DNA of 64,000 nt from Candidatus Proelusimicrobium excrementi (GTDB taxonomy: Bacteria > Elusimicrobiota > Elusimicrobia > Elusimicrobiales > Elusimicrobiaceae): positions 62,001-126,000 of the forward strand of contig CAKUBV010000003.1 of the NCBI GenBank assembly GCA_934643455.1, in the 5' to 3' direction. The notes beneath the pieces are model-generated. The model had not been told where the DNA came from. It saw nothing but the letters and a program-made list of their open reading frames with translations, and searched no databases. The translations under genes and the position numbers were made by a program. Shown here piece by piece: positions 49,968-58,875 of this stretch; within the stretch, counting starts at the first letter, position 1; each line of letters begins with the position of its first letter.

Positions 49968-52513
49968 TCTTCTAACCTCTTTTTCCATTCGGAAATTATC
50001 TGTAAAGCCTGCAAAGGCGTTATTTTATTTAAGTCTACCATTTTTATTTCCTGCAATATCGGGCTGGAAAATAAATCGGGCGCTTTGTCTTCCTGCAAAG
50101 TATTGGACATCGCCTGCTTTTCGCCCAAATCGGCCAAAATTTTCTTTGCGCGCAGAATGCAGCTATGCGGCAGGCCGGCTATTTGCGCCACGTGTACTCC
50201 GTAGGATTTATCCGCTCCGCCGGGCTGTATTTCAAAGAGGAAGTTTAATTTAACTTCGCCGGAGGGTGTTTTATATTCGCTGGCCGTTACGTGGAAGTTT
50301 TTTATGCGGGAATATTTTTCCTCCAGTTCGGTAAGTTCAAAATAATGCGTGGCGAACAGAACTTTAGGCCCCTGCCCGTGCGGCTTATAAAGATACTCCG
50401 TTATGGCCCATGCTATGGAAATGCCGTCGTAGGTGGAAGTGCCGCGGCCGACTTCGTCTAAAAGTATCAGCGTGGAAGACGTGGCGCAGGCCAAAATATT
50501 GGCCGTTTCGCGCATTTCCACCATAAAGGTGGATTCGCCCCTGCTTAAAGCGTCCTGCGCGCCGATACGGGTAAGGATTTTATCCGTTATCGGTATTTCC
50601 GCGTGTTCGGCCGGGACGAAACTTCCCATTTGAGCCATAATCGTAATTAAGGCCGTCTGCTTTAAAAATACGCTCTTGCCGCCCATATTCGGCCCTGTCA
50701 GCAGGATAATCTGCGGGCCTTGCCCGCCGAGCGTCAAATTGTTGGGAACGAAGCTGCCGCCGGGGATATTTTGCTCCACTATCGGGTGGCGGCCCTTTTC
50801 TATTACCAGGGCGCCGTTTTCCGGCATGATTTGCGGCTTTTTGTAATTGCCGTTAAGCGCGGCGCACGCCAAAGAAAACAAACAATCGGTTTTCGCTATT
50901 ATTTTTGCCGTTTGCTTCAGCACCGCAAGATTTTGGTAAAGATAGGCTTTTATCTTTTCAAATATAGCAAGCTCTATACGCAGGCTTTTTTCTTCCGCGG
51001 AAAGGATTTTCTTTTCCAGTTCTTTCAGCTCTTCCGTTACGAATCTTTCCGCGTTGGTTAAAGTTTGTTTGCGGATATAGTCGTAAGGCACTTTTGAAAT
51101 ATGCGTTTTGGTGACTTCTATATAATAGCCGAATACGGTGTTGAACCCGACTTTTAGGGAAGGTATGCCGGTGCGTTCCTTTTCCCTTTGGCAGATTTCC
51201 ATAAGGGCTTTGTCCGCGTGCTGTTTTAAATTGACGATTTCGTCCAGTTCCGTATTATAGCCGGGTTTTATTATGCCGCCGTCGGAAAGTTTTACGGGAG
51301 GATTTTCATTTAACGCGCTTGCGAGCAAATCGGAAATTTCTTTAAGTTTAGCAAAGTGCATGGCTAAGACTTCCTTAAGCTCCGGCAGCATATCTCCGTA
51401 GCTTAAAACCCACTCGCGTATTTTGTCGGAAAGCATTAAAGACTGCCTTAAACCCGCCAAATCCCTGGGAGTGGCGGAAGAAGTGGCAACGCGGCTCATA
51501 ATCCTTTCAATATCGCAGATATCCTTTAAGAGTAAGGCCAGCTCGTCGCGGGCGGATTCATTGTTAAGCAAAGCTTCCACGGCGTCTTGTCTGTGGTTGA
51601 TTTCTTTGACGTTTAAAAGCGGGCGCAGTATCCATTCCTTGAGCATTCTTGAACCCATAGGCGTTTTTGTGTAATCCAATATGCCCCAAAGGGTGTTTTT
51701 CCTGCCGCCGACTTGGCTGGAAACAAGTTCCAAGGTGTTTACGGCCGCGCCGTCAAGCTGTAAAAATTCCGAAATTTCCCTGTAAAACGGGGCGAAGTAT
51801 TCGCGGAAATTGTCGTTTGTGCCCGCCATGTATTTAAGGCAGTTTAAGCCCGCTTTCAAAGCCAGGGGATATTCCGTCAGTATGCCGGGCCAATTTTCGG
51901 GAATATTGTCGGTTTCGGAGGAACTTTCGCACGGGGAAAGCGTCAAATCCTGAGGGAGTATAATTTTGGTTTTAAGTTTCGCCAAGCTGGCTTTGCCGCC
52001 TATCACTTCGGAGGGGTTAATCGTCGCCATTACCGTGGAAAGTACGGTCATTTCTTCGTCGTCGGCGTTCTGCGTAATCCAAAAATCGCCTGTTGAAGCT
52101 TCAAGGCAGGCCAGGCCCCATCCTTTTTTATCGGTTTCCACTGCTACCAAATAATTGGAATTGCCGGCTTCCAGCATGGAATCTTCAAGAACGGTGCCGG
52201 GGGTTATTATTCTGACGATTTTCCTTTCAAAAAGTTTTGTTTTTGGGTTTGTTATATTTGAAGTCTGCTCGCAGACGGCTATTTTTTTGCCGGCTTTTAA
52301 AAGTTTGGCTATATAGGAATTTGCCGAATGGAAAGGCACTCCGCACATCGGCTGATCTCCGCGGGCCGTCAAAGCAAGCCCGAGCAGGCGGGAGCCTTCT
52401 TTGGCGTCTTCTCCGAACATTTCATAAAAGTCGCCCAGCCTGAAAAACAATAAAGCTTCGGGGTTTTGGTTTTTTATTTCATAGTACTGTCGCATTAGGG
52501 GGGTTAGTGTCAT
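49964..52513 (-). CDS. mutS: DNA mismatch repair protein MutS
   Basis: 849 residues, MutS1 length. The mismatch-binding F-x-E motif is LGDFYEMFG near the N-terminus. The ATPase has Walker A TGPNMGGKSVFLKQ, Walker B LILLDEVGRGTSTYDG and ATHYFELTEL. It detects mismatches and recruits MutL. It lies between dusB (8 bp) and mutL (overlap), forming a dusB-mutS-mutL transcription unit. Confidence 0.97.
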   Translation of the reverse strand: MTLTPLMRQYYEIKNQNPEALLFFRLGDFYEMFGEDAKEGSRLLGLALTARGDQPMCGVPFHSANSYIAKLLKAGKKIAVCEQTSNITNPKTKLFERKIVRIITPGTVLEDSMLEAGNSNYLVAVETDKKGWGLACLEASTGDFWITQNADDEEMTVLSTVMATINPSEVIGGKASLAKLKTKIILPQDLTLSPCESSSETDNIPENWPGILTEYPLALKAGLNCLKYMAGTNDNFREYFAPFYREISEFLQLDGAAVNTLELVSSQVGGRKNTLWGILDYTKTPMGSRMLKEWILRPLLNVKEINHRQDAVEALLNNESARDELALLLKDICDIERIMSRVATSSATPRDLAGLRQSLMLSDKIREWVLSYGDMLPELKEVLAMHFAKLKEISDLLASALNENPPVKLSDGGIIKPGYNTELDEIVNLKQHADKALMEICQREKERTGIPSLKVGFNTVFGYYIEVTKTHISKVPYDYIRKQTLTNAERFVTEELKELEKKILSAEEKSLRIELAIFEKIKAYLYQNLAVLKQTAKIIAKTDCLFSLACAALNGNYKKPQIMPENGALVIEKGRHPIVEQNIPGGSFVPNNLTLGGQGPQIILLTGPNMGGKSVFLKQTALITIMAQMGSFVPAEHAEIPITDKILTRIGAQDALSRGESTFMVEMRETANILACATSSTLILLDEVGRGTSTYDGISIAWAITEYLYKPHGQGPKVLFATHYFELTELEEKYSRIKNFHVTASEYKTPSGEVKLNFLFEIQPGGADKSYGVHVAQIAGLPHSCILRAKKILADLGEKQAMSNTLQEDKAPDLFSSPILQEIKMVDLNKITPLQALQIISEWKKRLEE

Positions 52514-52521
52514 ACTGAGTT

Positions 52522-53496
52522 TTAATTCTCCTTTGTAACGACGGAGAGTATCTCCCGCGCTTGGGCAAGGGTTTCACAGCGTACAAATTGTTCTCTCACG
52601 GCGGCGGCGTTGGTAAATCCGTTCAGCCAATAACCAACCGTCTTTTTGCTGCGGCTTATGCCGGTTCTCTCTCCGTAGAATTTAACATTCTCCTCTATCA
52701 AAGTAAGAAACATCAGCGCCTTTTCCGCATTTGCAATTTTGCCGAAAGACCGTGAGCTGAGGATACTGCTTATTTCCGTAAAAATAAATGGGTTGCCTAT
52801 GGCACCGCGGCCTATCATTACGGCCTGCGCGCCGGTTTCAAACATATTTTTTGCGTCCTGCGCGTTAAGCACTCCGCCGTTTGCTATTACAGGTATCTGC
52901 GCCACACGGCATGCGCTTTCCAAAAAAGCCAAATTAGGCGGGCCGGAATGAACGTCCGCCGCCGCACGGGTGTGTAAAGTTATGGCGGACGCGCCGCTGT
53001 CTTGCGCGATTTTGGTCAGCAAAGGCGCCAAATTTTCCGTGCGGTTTAAAGAAACGCGTGTTTTTAAAGTAACGGGTATTTTGACGCTTTTTACCGCGGC
53101 TTTTAAAATTTCGGCGATTTTTTCGGGCGTTTTCATAAGTACGCAGCCGGCCCCGGCTTTGTTGACTTTTTTAACCGGGCATCCGGCGTTTATATCTATA
53201 ATGTCCGCGCCCTGGGCTTCGGCCCTTTTGCAGGCTTCGGCTATGGTTTGGGCGTCGCCGCCGAACACCTGCATGGAAAGCGGATGTTCGGCTTTATCAA
53301 CCTGAAGCATTTTAATGCTTTTGGGGCTGTCGAATTTTAAAGCCGAGGCGGAAACCATTTCCGCGCATACAAGGCCCGCACCGCCTTTAAGACATAAAAT
53401 CCTAAACGGGGTATCCGTAATCCCGGCCATAGGCGCGAGAACCAAATTTGATGGACAGACAAAATCCCCTATTTTAAGTTGTTCTATATAAGGCAT
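52522..53496 (-). CDS. dusB: tRNA-dihydrouridine synthase
   Basis: 324 residues. It reduces uridines in the tRNA D-loop using FMN. Seen are LAPMAGITDTPFR, the active-site cysteine in DINAGCPVKKVNKAGAGCVL, HTRAAADVHSGP and IANGGV. It is most like DusB. It starts right after the 5'-nucleotidase-like gene stop and lies 8 bp before mutS. Confidence 0.92.
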   Translation of the reverse strand: MPYIEQLKIGDFVCPSNLVLAPMAGITDTPFRILCLKGGAGLVCAEMVSASALKFDSPKSIKMLQVDKAEHPLSMQVFGGDAQTIAEACKRAEAQGADIIDINAGCPVKKVNKAGAGCVLMKTPEKIAEILKAAVKSVKIPVTLKTRVSLNRTENLAPLLTKIAQDSGASAITLHTRAAADVHSGPPNLAFLESACRVAQIPVIANGGVLNAQDAKNMFETGAQAVMIGRGAIGNPFIFTEISSILSSRSFGKIANAEKALMFLTLIEENVKFYGERTGISRSKKTVGYWLNGFTNAAAVREQFVRCETLAQAREILSVVTKEN

Positions 53497-54990
53497 TTAT
53501 TCTTCCTTCCAGTTGTCTTGCGGGGCCGAGGAAACTTCCTTATCCCGGCTGAGGCACCAGCGCAGAATATCGCGCACGGTTCTGTCGGTGTTTTTAAATT
53601 CGAAGACGTTTAAAAATTCATCGTGGCCCATGCCGCCGGCTACTATGTGATCAGATACGGAAACGGAATAAAGCCTTTCGTTCTGTGCGGGCGCGCCGTT
53701 AATGTAAAACTTCTTTATTTTTTTGCCTAAAGGCGCGGAAGGGTTATAAACGATGTTCAGGCCGGAAGTCTGCGGCCAGTTGTTTTTTGTTTCTATGCTG
53801 TGCTCCAGCGCATTTTTAAGTTCGTCGCCGCGCATTTTTATCAGCATTACTCTGTCGTTAAAAGGTATGGCGTTGTTTAATTGAACTTCGGTTAAAGGGC
53901 CTTGTTCAAAGCCGTTTAAGAAGGCGTCGGAATTTATTATGCCTATTTCATTGTTTGCCCATCTTTTTATGCAGTGCGCCGTATAAGCACCAAGCGGGGA
54001 AGGTTTATCGCTGTAAGTAGGCAAAGATATGTTTAAACCGGCTATTTTTCGGCCCGTTATCCTTAAAGCCGTTTTACGCATGGCTTCCGTTTCAAGAGAA
54101 ATTTCTTCGTCCTGTCCGTACAGGTCTTTATCAAGGGTAATCTCTTCAAAATTATAAGAGGAAAGCTTTTTGTTTTTGTCAAAATTCAAGGTTATTCTGG
54201 CCGTTTCAAAAAGCATCGGAGGGCGGCGCGTTACCAGCGTTTTTGAAACTTCTTCCGTTTCCGCCCCGGAAACATCCCCGTTTCCGCCTAAAATAAGGGA
54301 AAGTTCCGGCAGCTCTTCCGCCAGAAGTTTCTCGTCGGTCTTTTGCCCGGAAGGATCCAAATCAAAACCTATGCTGCTTAAAAGGATTATAATGTCAGGC
54401 TGATGCTTTTCAAGTTCGGGCAGGATAGCTTTTACGGAAGGGATTTCGTCTTTGACGCGTAAGGAAGAGTTCCTTAAAGTGTCGGGAAAATCCTGCTTGG
54501 AAATCAGCCCTATTACCGCTGCTTTTATGCCGTTTTTTTCCGCAATGACGTATTTTTTTATGTATTTGGGCTGGCTGCCGTCTTTATTTTCCAAATTGGA
54601 AACCACAATCGGGAAATTTGCTTTTTTTATTCCGGCTTCAACCACGTCCCAGCCAAGGGCGAGGTCGTTCGGGCTTAAAGTTGCCGCAGTATAGCCGAGT
54701 TTATTCATAAGGTTTACCGCGCCTTCAAGTTTAAACTGCTTGCCTTCCTGCGTTCTGGAAAACGTGTTGCCGCTGTCAAACAGCATATAAGCGCGTTCCT
54801 GTGCGGATAAAAGATTTTTAAGCACCGCCAAACCGCCGGTGGGGCGGTTGTTGTTTTCGGCGGAGTTTCTGGCCCAGTAAAAGCCTTGGATGTCATTGGT
54901 ATGGTAAATATCAAGCTGTATTACCGGTTCTTTGGAACATGCGCTTAAAAATATAAATGCGGTCAGCAAATAAGGCAAAAAAGATTTCAT
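53497..54990 (-). CDS. Lipoprotein related to 5'-nucleotidases, probably catalytically inactive
   Basis: 497 residues. Lipobox LSAC18, then a metallophosphatase-like domain and a 5'-nucleotidase C-terminal domain (NSDAFLNGF, DRVMLIKMRGDELKNAL). Alignment by eye with its neighbour at 54994 and with UshA shows metal and catalytic residues replaced: NDxH is N-D-I-Q35, DGGD is DSGN75, GNHE is PND109, the THS His is Ser, and GGHAH is GGN237-G-D239. D33, D72 and N108 remain. It may bind a nucleotide or protein without hydrolysis. It starts 3 bp after the active paralogue. Confidence 0.85.
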   Translation of the reverse strand: MKSFLPYLLTAFIFLSACSKEPVIQLDIYHTNDIQGFYWARNSAENNNRPTGGLAVLKNLLSAQERAYMLFDSGNTFSRTQEGKQFKLEGAVNLMNKLGYTAATLSPNDLALGWDVVEAGIKKANFPIVVSNLENKDGSQPKYIKKYVIAEKNGIKAAVIGLISKQDFPDTLRNSSLRVKDEIPSVKAILPELEKHQPDIIILLSSIGFDLDPSGQKTDEKLLAEELPELSLILGGNGDVSGAETEEVSKTLVTRRPPMLFETARITLNFDKNKKLSSYNFEEITLDKDLYGQDEEISLETEAMRKTALRITGRKIAGLNISLPTYSDKPSPLGAYTAHCIKRWANNEIGIINSDAFLNGFEQGPLTEVQLNNAIPFNDRVMLIKMRGDELKNALEHSIETKNNWPQTSGLNIVYNPSAPLGKKIKKFYINGAPAQNERLYSVSVSDHIVAGGMGHDEFLNVFEFKNTDRTVRDILRWCLSRDKEVSSAPQDNWKEE

Positions 54991-54993
54991 CTT

Positions 54994-56472
54994 TTAATCA
55001 ACTTTTACTATCCTTCCGTTTTTTGCGGGTTTTATGCCTGCGGGATTGGCTTTAACCCAATCGGCGAACAGCTCGGTTATAGTCTTTTTTGAATAAAGGC
55101 TTTTATCCGTTATTTTTTTGAACATATATCCTTCGGAACCGCCTTTTGCTATATGGTCGTTGGTGCCGATGACGTAAGTTTTTTGGGGATCAAGCTCCTC
55201 CCCGTTGACCTTTATGGAAACTATTTCCGGGCGTTTGTGTTTAAATCTGTATTTAACTTCCAGGCCGGAATACTGGAAAAGGCTTTTGTTTTCTTTTAGG
55301 CTTCTTAAGACCAGCTTCCTCAAAAAATCGCCTTTTACTTTTACTACGTAAAGCTTATTGGGGAAAGGAAATATTTGATATATCATTCTGGTCGTTATGT
55401 CGCCTTTGTTTAAAGATTCGCGCACTCCGCCGGTATTTTGCAGGCCGATGTCCGCGCCGGTATGTTTCTTTACAAGGTCGGCAAAAAGGTTGCCCATGGG
55501 GGAATCTACATAACCGGCGTTTTTGGGGGCGTAATTGTAAATGGTTTGGGAAGCTTTGCCTATAGGTTTATCCATATATTTGGCGCGGTTGGCTTCCGCA
55601 AATTCCTGAATGTAAGGATCTAAAGGATATTCGTCCGCGTCAAGCTCTATAAATTCCGAGCGGGCGGATTTAAACTTGCCGGTTTCGTCGTCAAATTCCA
55701 GCGTGATACGGCTGACGTGCGTCAAAGCCGTGCCGCTTTCAACAAAGAGAACCCCGTCTTTATAAACGTTTTGGAAAACCTTATGCGCGTGTCCGCCCAA
55801 AACCACGTTTATGCCTTCAAGCCCTTTTATCAAAGAAAGATTGCTGTATTCGTCCGTGTGTTTGTCGTCTTTTAAAGATGAGTGAGTCAGCAGTATTACG
55901 GCGTCGGGGTTCTGCAAACGCGCCTGATAGAGCGCTTTTTTAAGGGCTTTTCTTTCCCCGGAAATTCTTATTCCGTCCGCTTTTGTGGAAAACTCCTTTG
56001 CCAAGCCTATAACGGCTATTTTTTTGCCGTTTACCATATACGTTTTGAAAGGTTTCACCTGTTTAACCAAATCTTTTTCAACGGTGTCGTGCATATTGGC
56101 GGCCAGGATGTCAAAATTTGCGGAGTCCATATTCTTAAGCAGATTGGCTTTGCCGAAATCGTTTTCATGGTTGCCTATAGTCGCGGCGGCGTAGCCGAGC
56201 TTATTCATAAACTGCACCGAAAGATTGCCGTTTGACTGCTTGGCCTCATACGTGCCGGAGGTAAAATCCCCTCCGTCAAGCAGTAAGTAAGGATCTTTCT
56301 GCTGCTGCAAAAAAGCTTTTAGGGCGGAGAATCCCCCTATATTTTTGCCGTTGATTTTCCTGGGGAAATAAAAGCCGTGGGTATCGGAAGTATGAAACAC
56401 GTTTACGGTCGCCGCGGCGGCGAGTACGGATAAAAACAAAGCGCAAAACAAGACAACGAATCTTCTTAACAT
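54994..56472 (-). CDS. Periplasmic 5'-nucleotidase / UshA-type metallophosphatase
   Basis: 492 residues from ATG 56472, which follows AGGAGG by 5 nt; the open frame extends 47 codons further without a better start. A signal peptide (FVVLFCALFLSVLAAAA) precedes the metallophosphatase motifs HTSDTHGF, LLDGGDFTSG, IGNHENDFG, LLTHSSL and LGGHAHKVF, all intact. The C-terminal substrate domain has NTGGVRESL and GTNDHIAKGGSEGY. It probably hydrolyses nucleotides in the periplasm. First gene of a unit that continues with its degenerate paralogue, dusB, mutS and mutL. Confidence 0.92.
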   Translation of the reverse strand: MLRRFVVLFCALFLSVLAAAATVNVFHTSDTHGFYFPRKINGKNIGGFSALKAFLQQQKDPYLLLDGGDFTSGTYEAKQSNGNLSVQFMNKLGYAAATIGNHENDFGKANLLKNMDSANFDILAANMHDTVEKDLVKQVKPFKTYMVNGKKIAVIGLAKEFSTKADGIRISGERKALKKALYQARLQNPDAVILLTHSSLKDDKHTDEYSNLSLIKGLEGINVVLGGHAHKVFQNVYKDGVLFVESGTALTHVSRITLEFDDETGKFKSARSEFIELDADEYPLDPYIQEFAEANRAKYMDKPIGKASQTIYNYAPKNAGYVDSPMGNLFADLVKKHTGADIGLQNTGGVRESLNKGDITTRMIYQIFPFPNKLYVVKVKGDFLRKLVLRSLKENKSLFQYSGLEVKYRFKHKRPEIVSIKVNGEELDPQKTYVIGTNDHIAKGGSEGYMFKKITDKSLYSKKTITELFADWVKANPAGIKPAKNGRIVKVD

Positions 56473-56664
56473 TAAGCCTCCTAGCCAAAGGCCGCGCCGG
56501 GCGGCGCTCCGATATATGGTATATATTAAAATATTAACAAAATAAGATATAATATGCAAAAGCCGCCGCGGTGTGCTTTTGCGCGGATTTGACAGCAAAG
56601 CCGGCGGTTTCATATAATATATAAGTCCCTTAAAAAGGGCTTATTTATTTCAGTTAGGAAATAG
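56473..56664. promoter_or_regulatory. Divergent region with the infC promoter and leader
   Basis: TATAAT at 56615-56620 is the likely -10 for infC-rpmI-rplT. The ~40-nt leader contains CCCTT-AAA-AAGGG (56629-56641) followed by CTTATTTATTT, a weak hairpin that could attenuate, then TAGGAAA before the start. The minus-strand half carries the ribosome-binding site of the 5'-nucleotidase gene and AT-rich DNA. Confidence 0.5.
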
Positions 56665-57198
56665 ATGAAAATACCGAATAACAGAAGCAATAAGGATCTT
56701 TTAAGAAAGAACGAACATATCCGCGCCGCCGAAGTCAGATTGATAGACTCGGACGGAACAATGCTGGGCATAGTGAACATCCGCGAAGCCCTTGCAAAAG
56801 CGAAAGAAAAAGAGCTTGACTTGGTGGAGATTTCTCCCACAGCGCAGCCTCCTGTTTGTAAAATATTGGAATACTCCAAATACGTTTATGAGCAGGGCAA
56901 AAAGAACAAAGACGCTAAAAAGAAGCAAAAAGCCGTTTCTTTAAAAGAAATAAGGCTTAAATCCAGAATAGCGTCCCACGACTTAGACGTTAAAGTTAAG
57001 CAAATTGAAGGATTTCTTAAGAAGAAAGACATGGTAAGAGTGTCCGTCGTGTTCTACGGGCGCGAGAACCAGCATAAAGATATCGGCTTCGCCATGCTTA
57101 ACGATATGAAAGCCAAATTGGCGGAGATCGGCGATATCGATGGCAATATACAGACGCAGGGCAACAGAGTAACCGTTACCTTCGTCCCGAAAGCATAA
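56665..57198 (+). CDS. infC: Translation initiation factor IF-3
   Basis: 177 residues, normal length. The N-terminal domain has IRAAEVRLIDSDGTMLGIV, the linker is Lys-rich, and the C-terminal domain has VRVSVVFYGRENQHKDIG. It starts with ATG rather than the rare AUU used by some infC genes. It leads the conserved infC-rpmI-rplT operon. Confidence 0.97.
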   Translation: MKIPNNRSNKDLLRKNEHIRAAEVRLIDSDGTMLGIVNIREALAKAKEKELDLVEISPTAQPPVCKILEYSKYVYEQGKKNKDAKKKQKAVSLKEIRLKSRIASHDLDVKVKQIEGFLKKKDMVRVSVVFYGRENQHKDIGFAMLNDMKAKLAEIGDIDGNIQTQGNRVTVTFVPKA

Positions 57199-57223
57199 AA
57201 TAAAGAGGTAAGGATAAGTTAAT

Positions 57224-57427
57224 ATGCCAAAACTTAAAAATCATACCGGCGCCAAAAAAAGATTCAGAGTAACGGCAACCGGTAAATACAAAAACAGAAA
57301 AGCCGGCAGGAGGCACTTACTCGCCCCTGAAAAGGCAAGCATTAAAAGAGAAAGAAGAGAAAGCGCTATTATCGCGCCGAACTCTGCGGAAGGCAAGTTC
57401 TTAAAGAAATACCTTCCCATGAAATAA
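57224..57427 (+). CDS. rpmI: 50S ribosomal protein L35
   Basis: 67 residues, highly basic. MPKLKNHTGAKKRFRVTATG and HLLAPEKASIKRERR are the L35 signatures. 25 bp after infC and 15 bp before rplT. Confidence 0.97.
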   Translation: MPKLKNHTGAKKRFRVTATGKYKNRKAGRRHLLAPEKASIKRERRESAIIAPNSAEGKFLKKYLPMK

Positions 57428-57442
57428 GGTTGGAGTGGCAAA

Positions 57443-57799
57443 ATGAGAATAAAATTTAGCGTCGCAAGACATGCAAGAAAGAAAAAAGTTCTTAACAGAG
57501 CAAGCGGTTACTACGGTGATAAATCCCGCCGCTTGAGAATGGCCACCCAGCAGGTGGATAAGTCCCTCGTACACGCTTACACGGACAGAAAAGATAAAAA
57601 AGGCAATTACCGCTCGCTGTGGATTACCAGAATCAACGCCGCGGTACGCGAAGAAGGTATGAACTATTCAACCTTTATCAGCGGCCTCAGCAAAGCCAAT
57701 ATCACGCTTAACAGGAAGATGCTTTCCGAAATGGCGATTAAAGACCCGGCTTCTTTTAAACAGCTGGTCGATATTGCAAAAACTTCCGTTTCCAAATAA
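57443..57799 (+). CDS. rplT: 50S ribosomal protein L20
   Basis: 118 residues, normal length, basic. Seen are RIKFSVARHARKKKVLNRAS, YYGDKSRRLR and WITRINAAVREEGMNYSTFI. L20 helps early 50S assembly and in other bacteria represses its own operon by binding the leader or intergenic RNA. A terminator follows. Confidence 0.97.
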   Translation: MRIKFSVARHARKKKVLNRASGYYGDKSRRLRMATQQVDKSLVHAYTDRKDKKGNYRSLWITRINAAVREEGMNYSTFISGLSKANITLNRKMLSEMAIKDPASFKQLVDIAKTSVSK

Positions 57800-57816
57800 G
57801 CGGACAGAGCTGATTT

Positions 57817-57848
57817 GCCCCGGCGGTTTTATCGCCGGGGCTTTTTTA
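57817..57848 (+). terminator. Intrinsic terminator after rplT
   Basis: GCCCCGGCG / CGCCGGGGC stem, loop GTTTTAT, followed by TTTTTTATG. Confidence 0.92.
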
Positions 57849-57906
57849 TGCCTTTTTTTGAAAACCGGCTTATAGCTTTCCGCCGCCCCGCGTCCGGCTT
57901 AATTGA

Positions 57907-57912
57907 TATAAT
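57907..57912 (+). promoter_or_regulatory. -10 box immediately upstream of tatD
   Basis: TATAAT followed by ATATAT and the ATG (6 nt gap). No Shine-Dalgarno and no recognisable -35. Confidence 0.5.
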
Positions 57913-57918
57913 ATATAT

Positions 57919-58722
57919 ATGGAATTTATTGATTCGCACGCACATTTAAACGATGAAGCTTTCGACGCCGACCGCAAAGAAGTTATAGAGCAATGCTTTG
58001 CCGCCGGAGTAAAACGAATGGCGGAAATCGCCTGCGAAGTCAACGAATGGGCCCCGGCTTTAAAATTGAGCGCGGAATATGAGGGCGCGATTTTCCCCGT
58101 ATGCGGCGTACACCCGGATTGCGCTTCCACGCTTAACTCCCAAACTCTTAAAGATTTAGAGAATTATCTTCTAAAGCCGGAAGTAAAAGCCCTTGGCGAA
58201 ATCGGCCTTGATTATAACGAATATGAAGGCTGCCCCAAGGACAGAGAAATGCAAAAATACGCTTTTGACGTTCAGCTGAAAATGGCCGCCAAATTGAATA
58301 TGCCGATAGTTTTGCATTGCAGAAAAAGCCGCGCGGCTGATGATTTTTCCGCCTATGAAGATATGTTTTCCATTCTGAAGAACAATATTTACACCGGCGG
58401 TATTATGCATTGTTTCAGCGGGCGCGAACAGGACGCTTTCCGCGCTTTGGATATGGGCTATAAGCTTGGCGTAAACGGAATAATAGGCTATAAAAAGAAC
58501 GACGATTTGCGCGCTGTCATCAAAAAAGCCGGGCTTAAATATTTGCATTTGGAAACGGACTGCCCTTATTTGCCCCCGCAAAGCAAACGCGGGCAGAGAA
58601 ACAACCCTTCTTATATACCCGAAATCGCCGCAACCGTGGCCGAAGTTACGGGCGAAAGCCTTGCCAAAACGGCCGATATAACTACGCAAAACACCATAGA
58701 AGTTTATAAACTTAAAATATAA
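57919..58722 (+). CDS. tatD: TatD-family metal-dependent DNase
   Basis: 267 residues, normal length. The metal ligands are in DSHAHLND (H7, H9), LGEIGLDYNEY, VLHCRKS, MHCFSGREQD and LETDCPYLPP. TatD enzymes have 3'-5' exonuclease or deoxyribonuclease activity, and some act in tRNA or D-amino acid quality control. It is transcribed alone between rplT and hrcA. Confidence 0.93.
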   Translation: MEFIDSHAHLNDEAFDADRKEVIEQCFAAGVKRMAEIACEVNEWAPALKLSAEYEGAIFPVCGVHPDCASTLNSQTLKDLENYLLKPEVKALGEIGLDYNEYEGCPKDREMQKYAFDVQLKMAAKLNMPIVLHCRKSRAADDFSAYEDMFSILKNNIYTGGIMHCFSGREQDAFRALDMGYKLGVNGIIGYKKNDDLRAVIKKAGLKYLHLETDCPYLPPQSKRGQRNNPSYIPEIAATVAEVTGESLAKTADITTQNTIEVYKLKI

Positions 58723-58791
58723 TTTCCTTTGACTTCCCGACGTAAAACAAAGCTTTGCCCCGGCTTTATTTTTAGCAGACATAAAAGGGGA

Positions 58792-58848
58792 TTGACAATT
58801 TTGATTTTTTTAGCTAGAATATTAGCAGTCGCTTAAGAAGTTTGCTAA
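58792..58848 (+). promoter_or_regulatory. hrcA promoter with CIRCE operator
   Basis: TTGACA (58792-58797), 17 bp, TAGAAT (58815-58820) is a near-consensus sigma70 promoter. Two bases later is a CIRCE-type inverted repeat: TTAGCAGTC (58822-58830), 9-bp spacer, GTTTGCTAA (58840-58848). The consensus is TTAGCACTC-N9-GAGTGCTAA, so the outer TTAGCA/TGCTAA arms are exact and the inner bases differ. HrcA bound here would repress hrcA-grpE-dnaK. Confidence 0.9.
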
Positions 58849-58875
58849 GAAATTGTGTTTTAAGGTCGCCAAATA

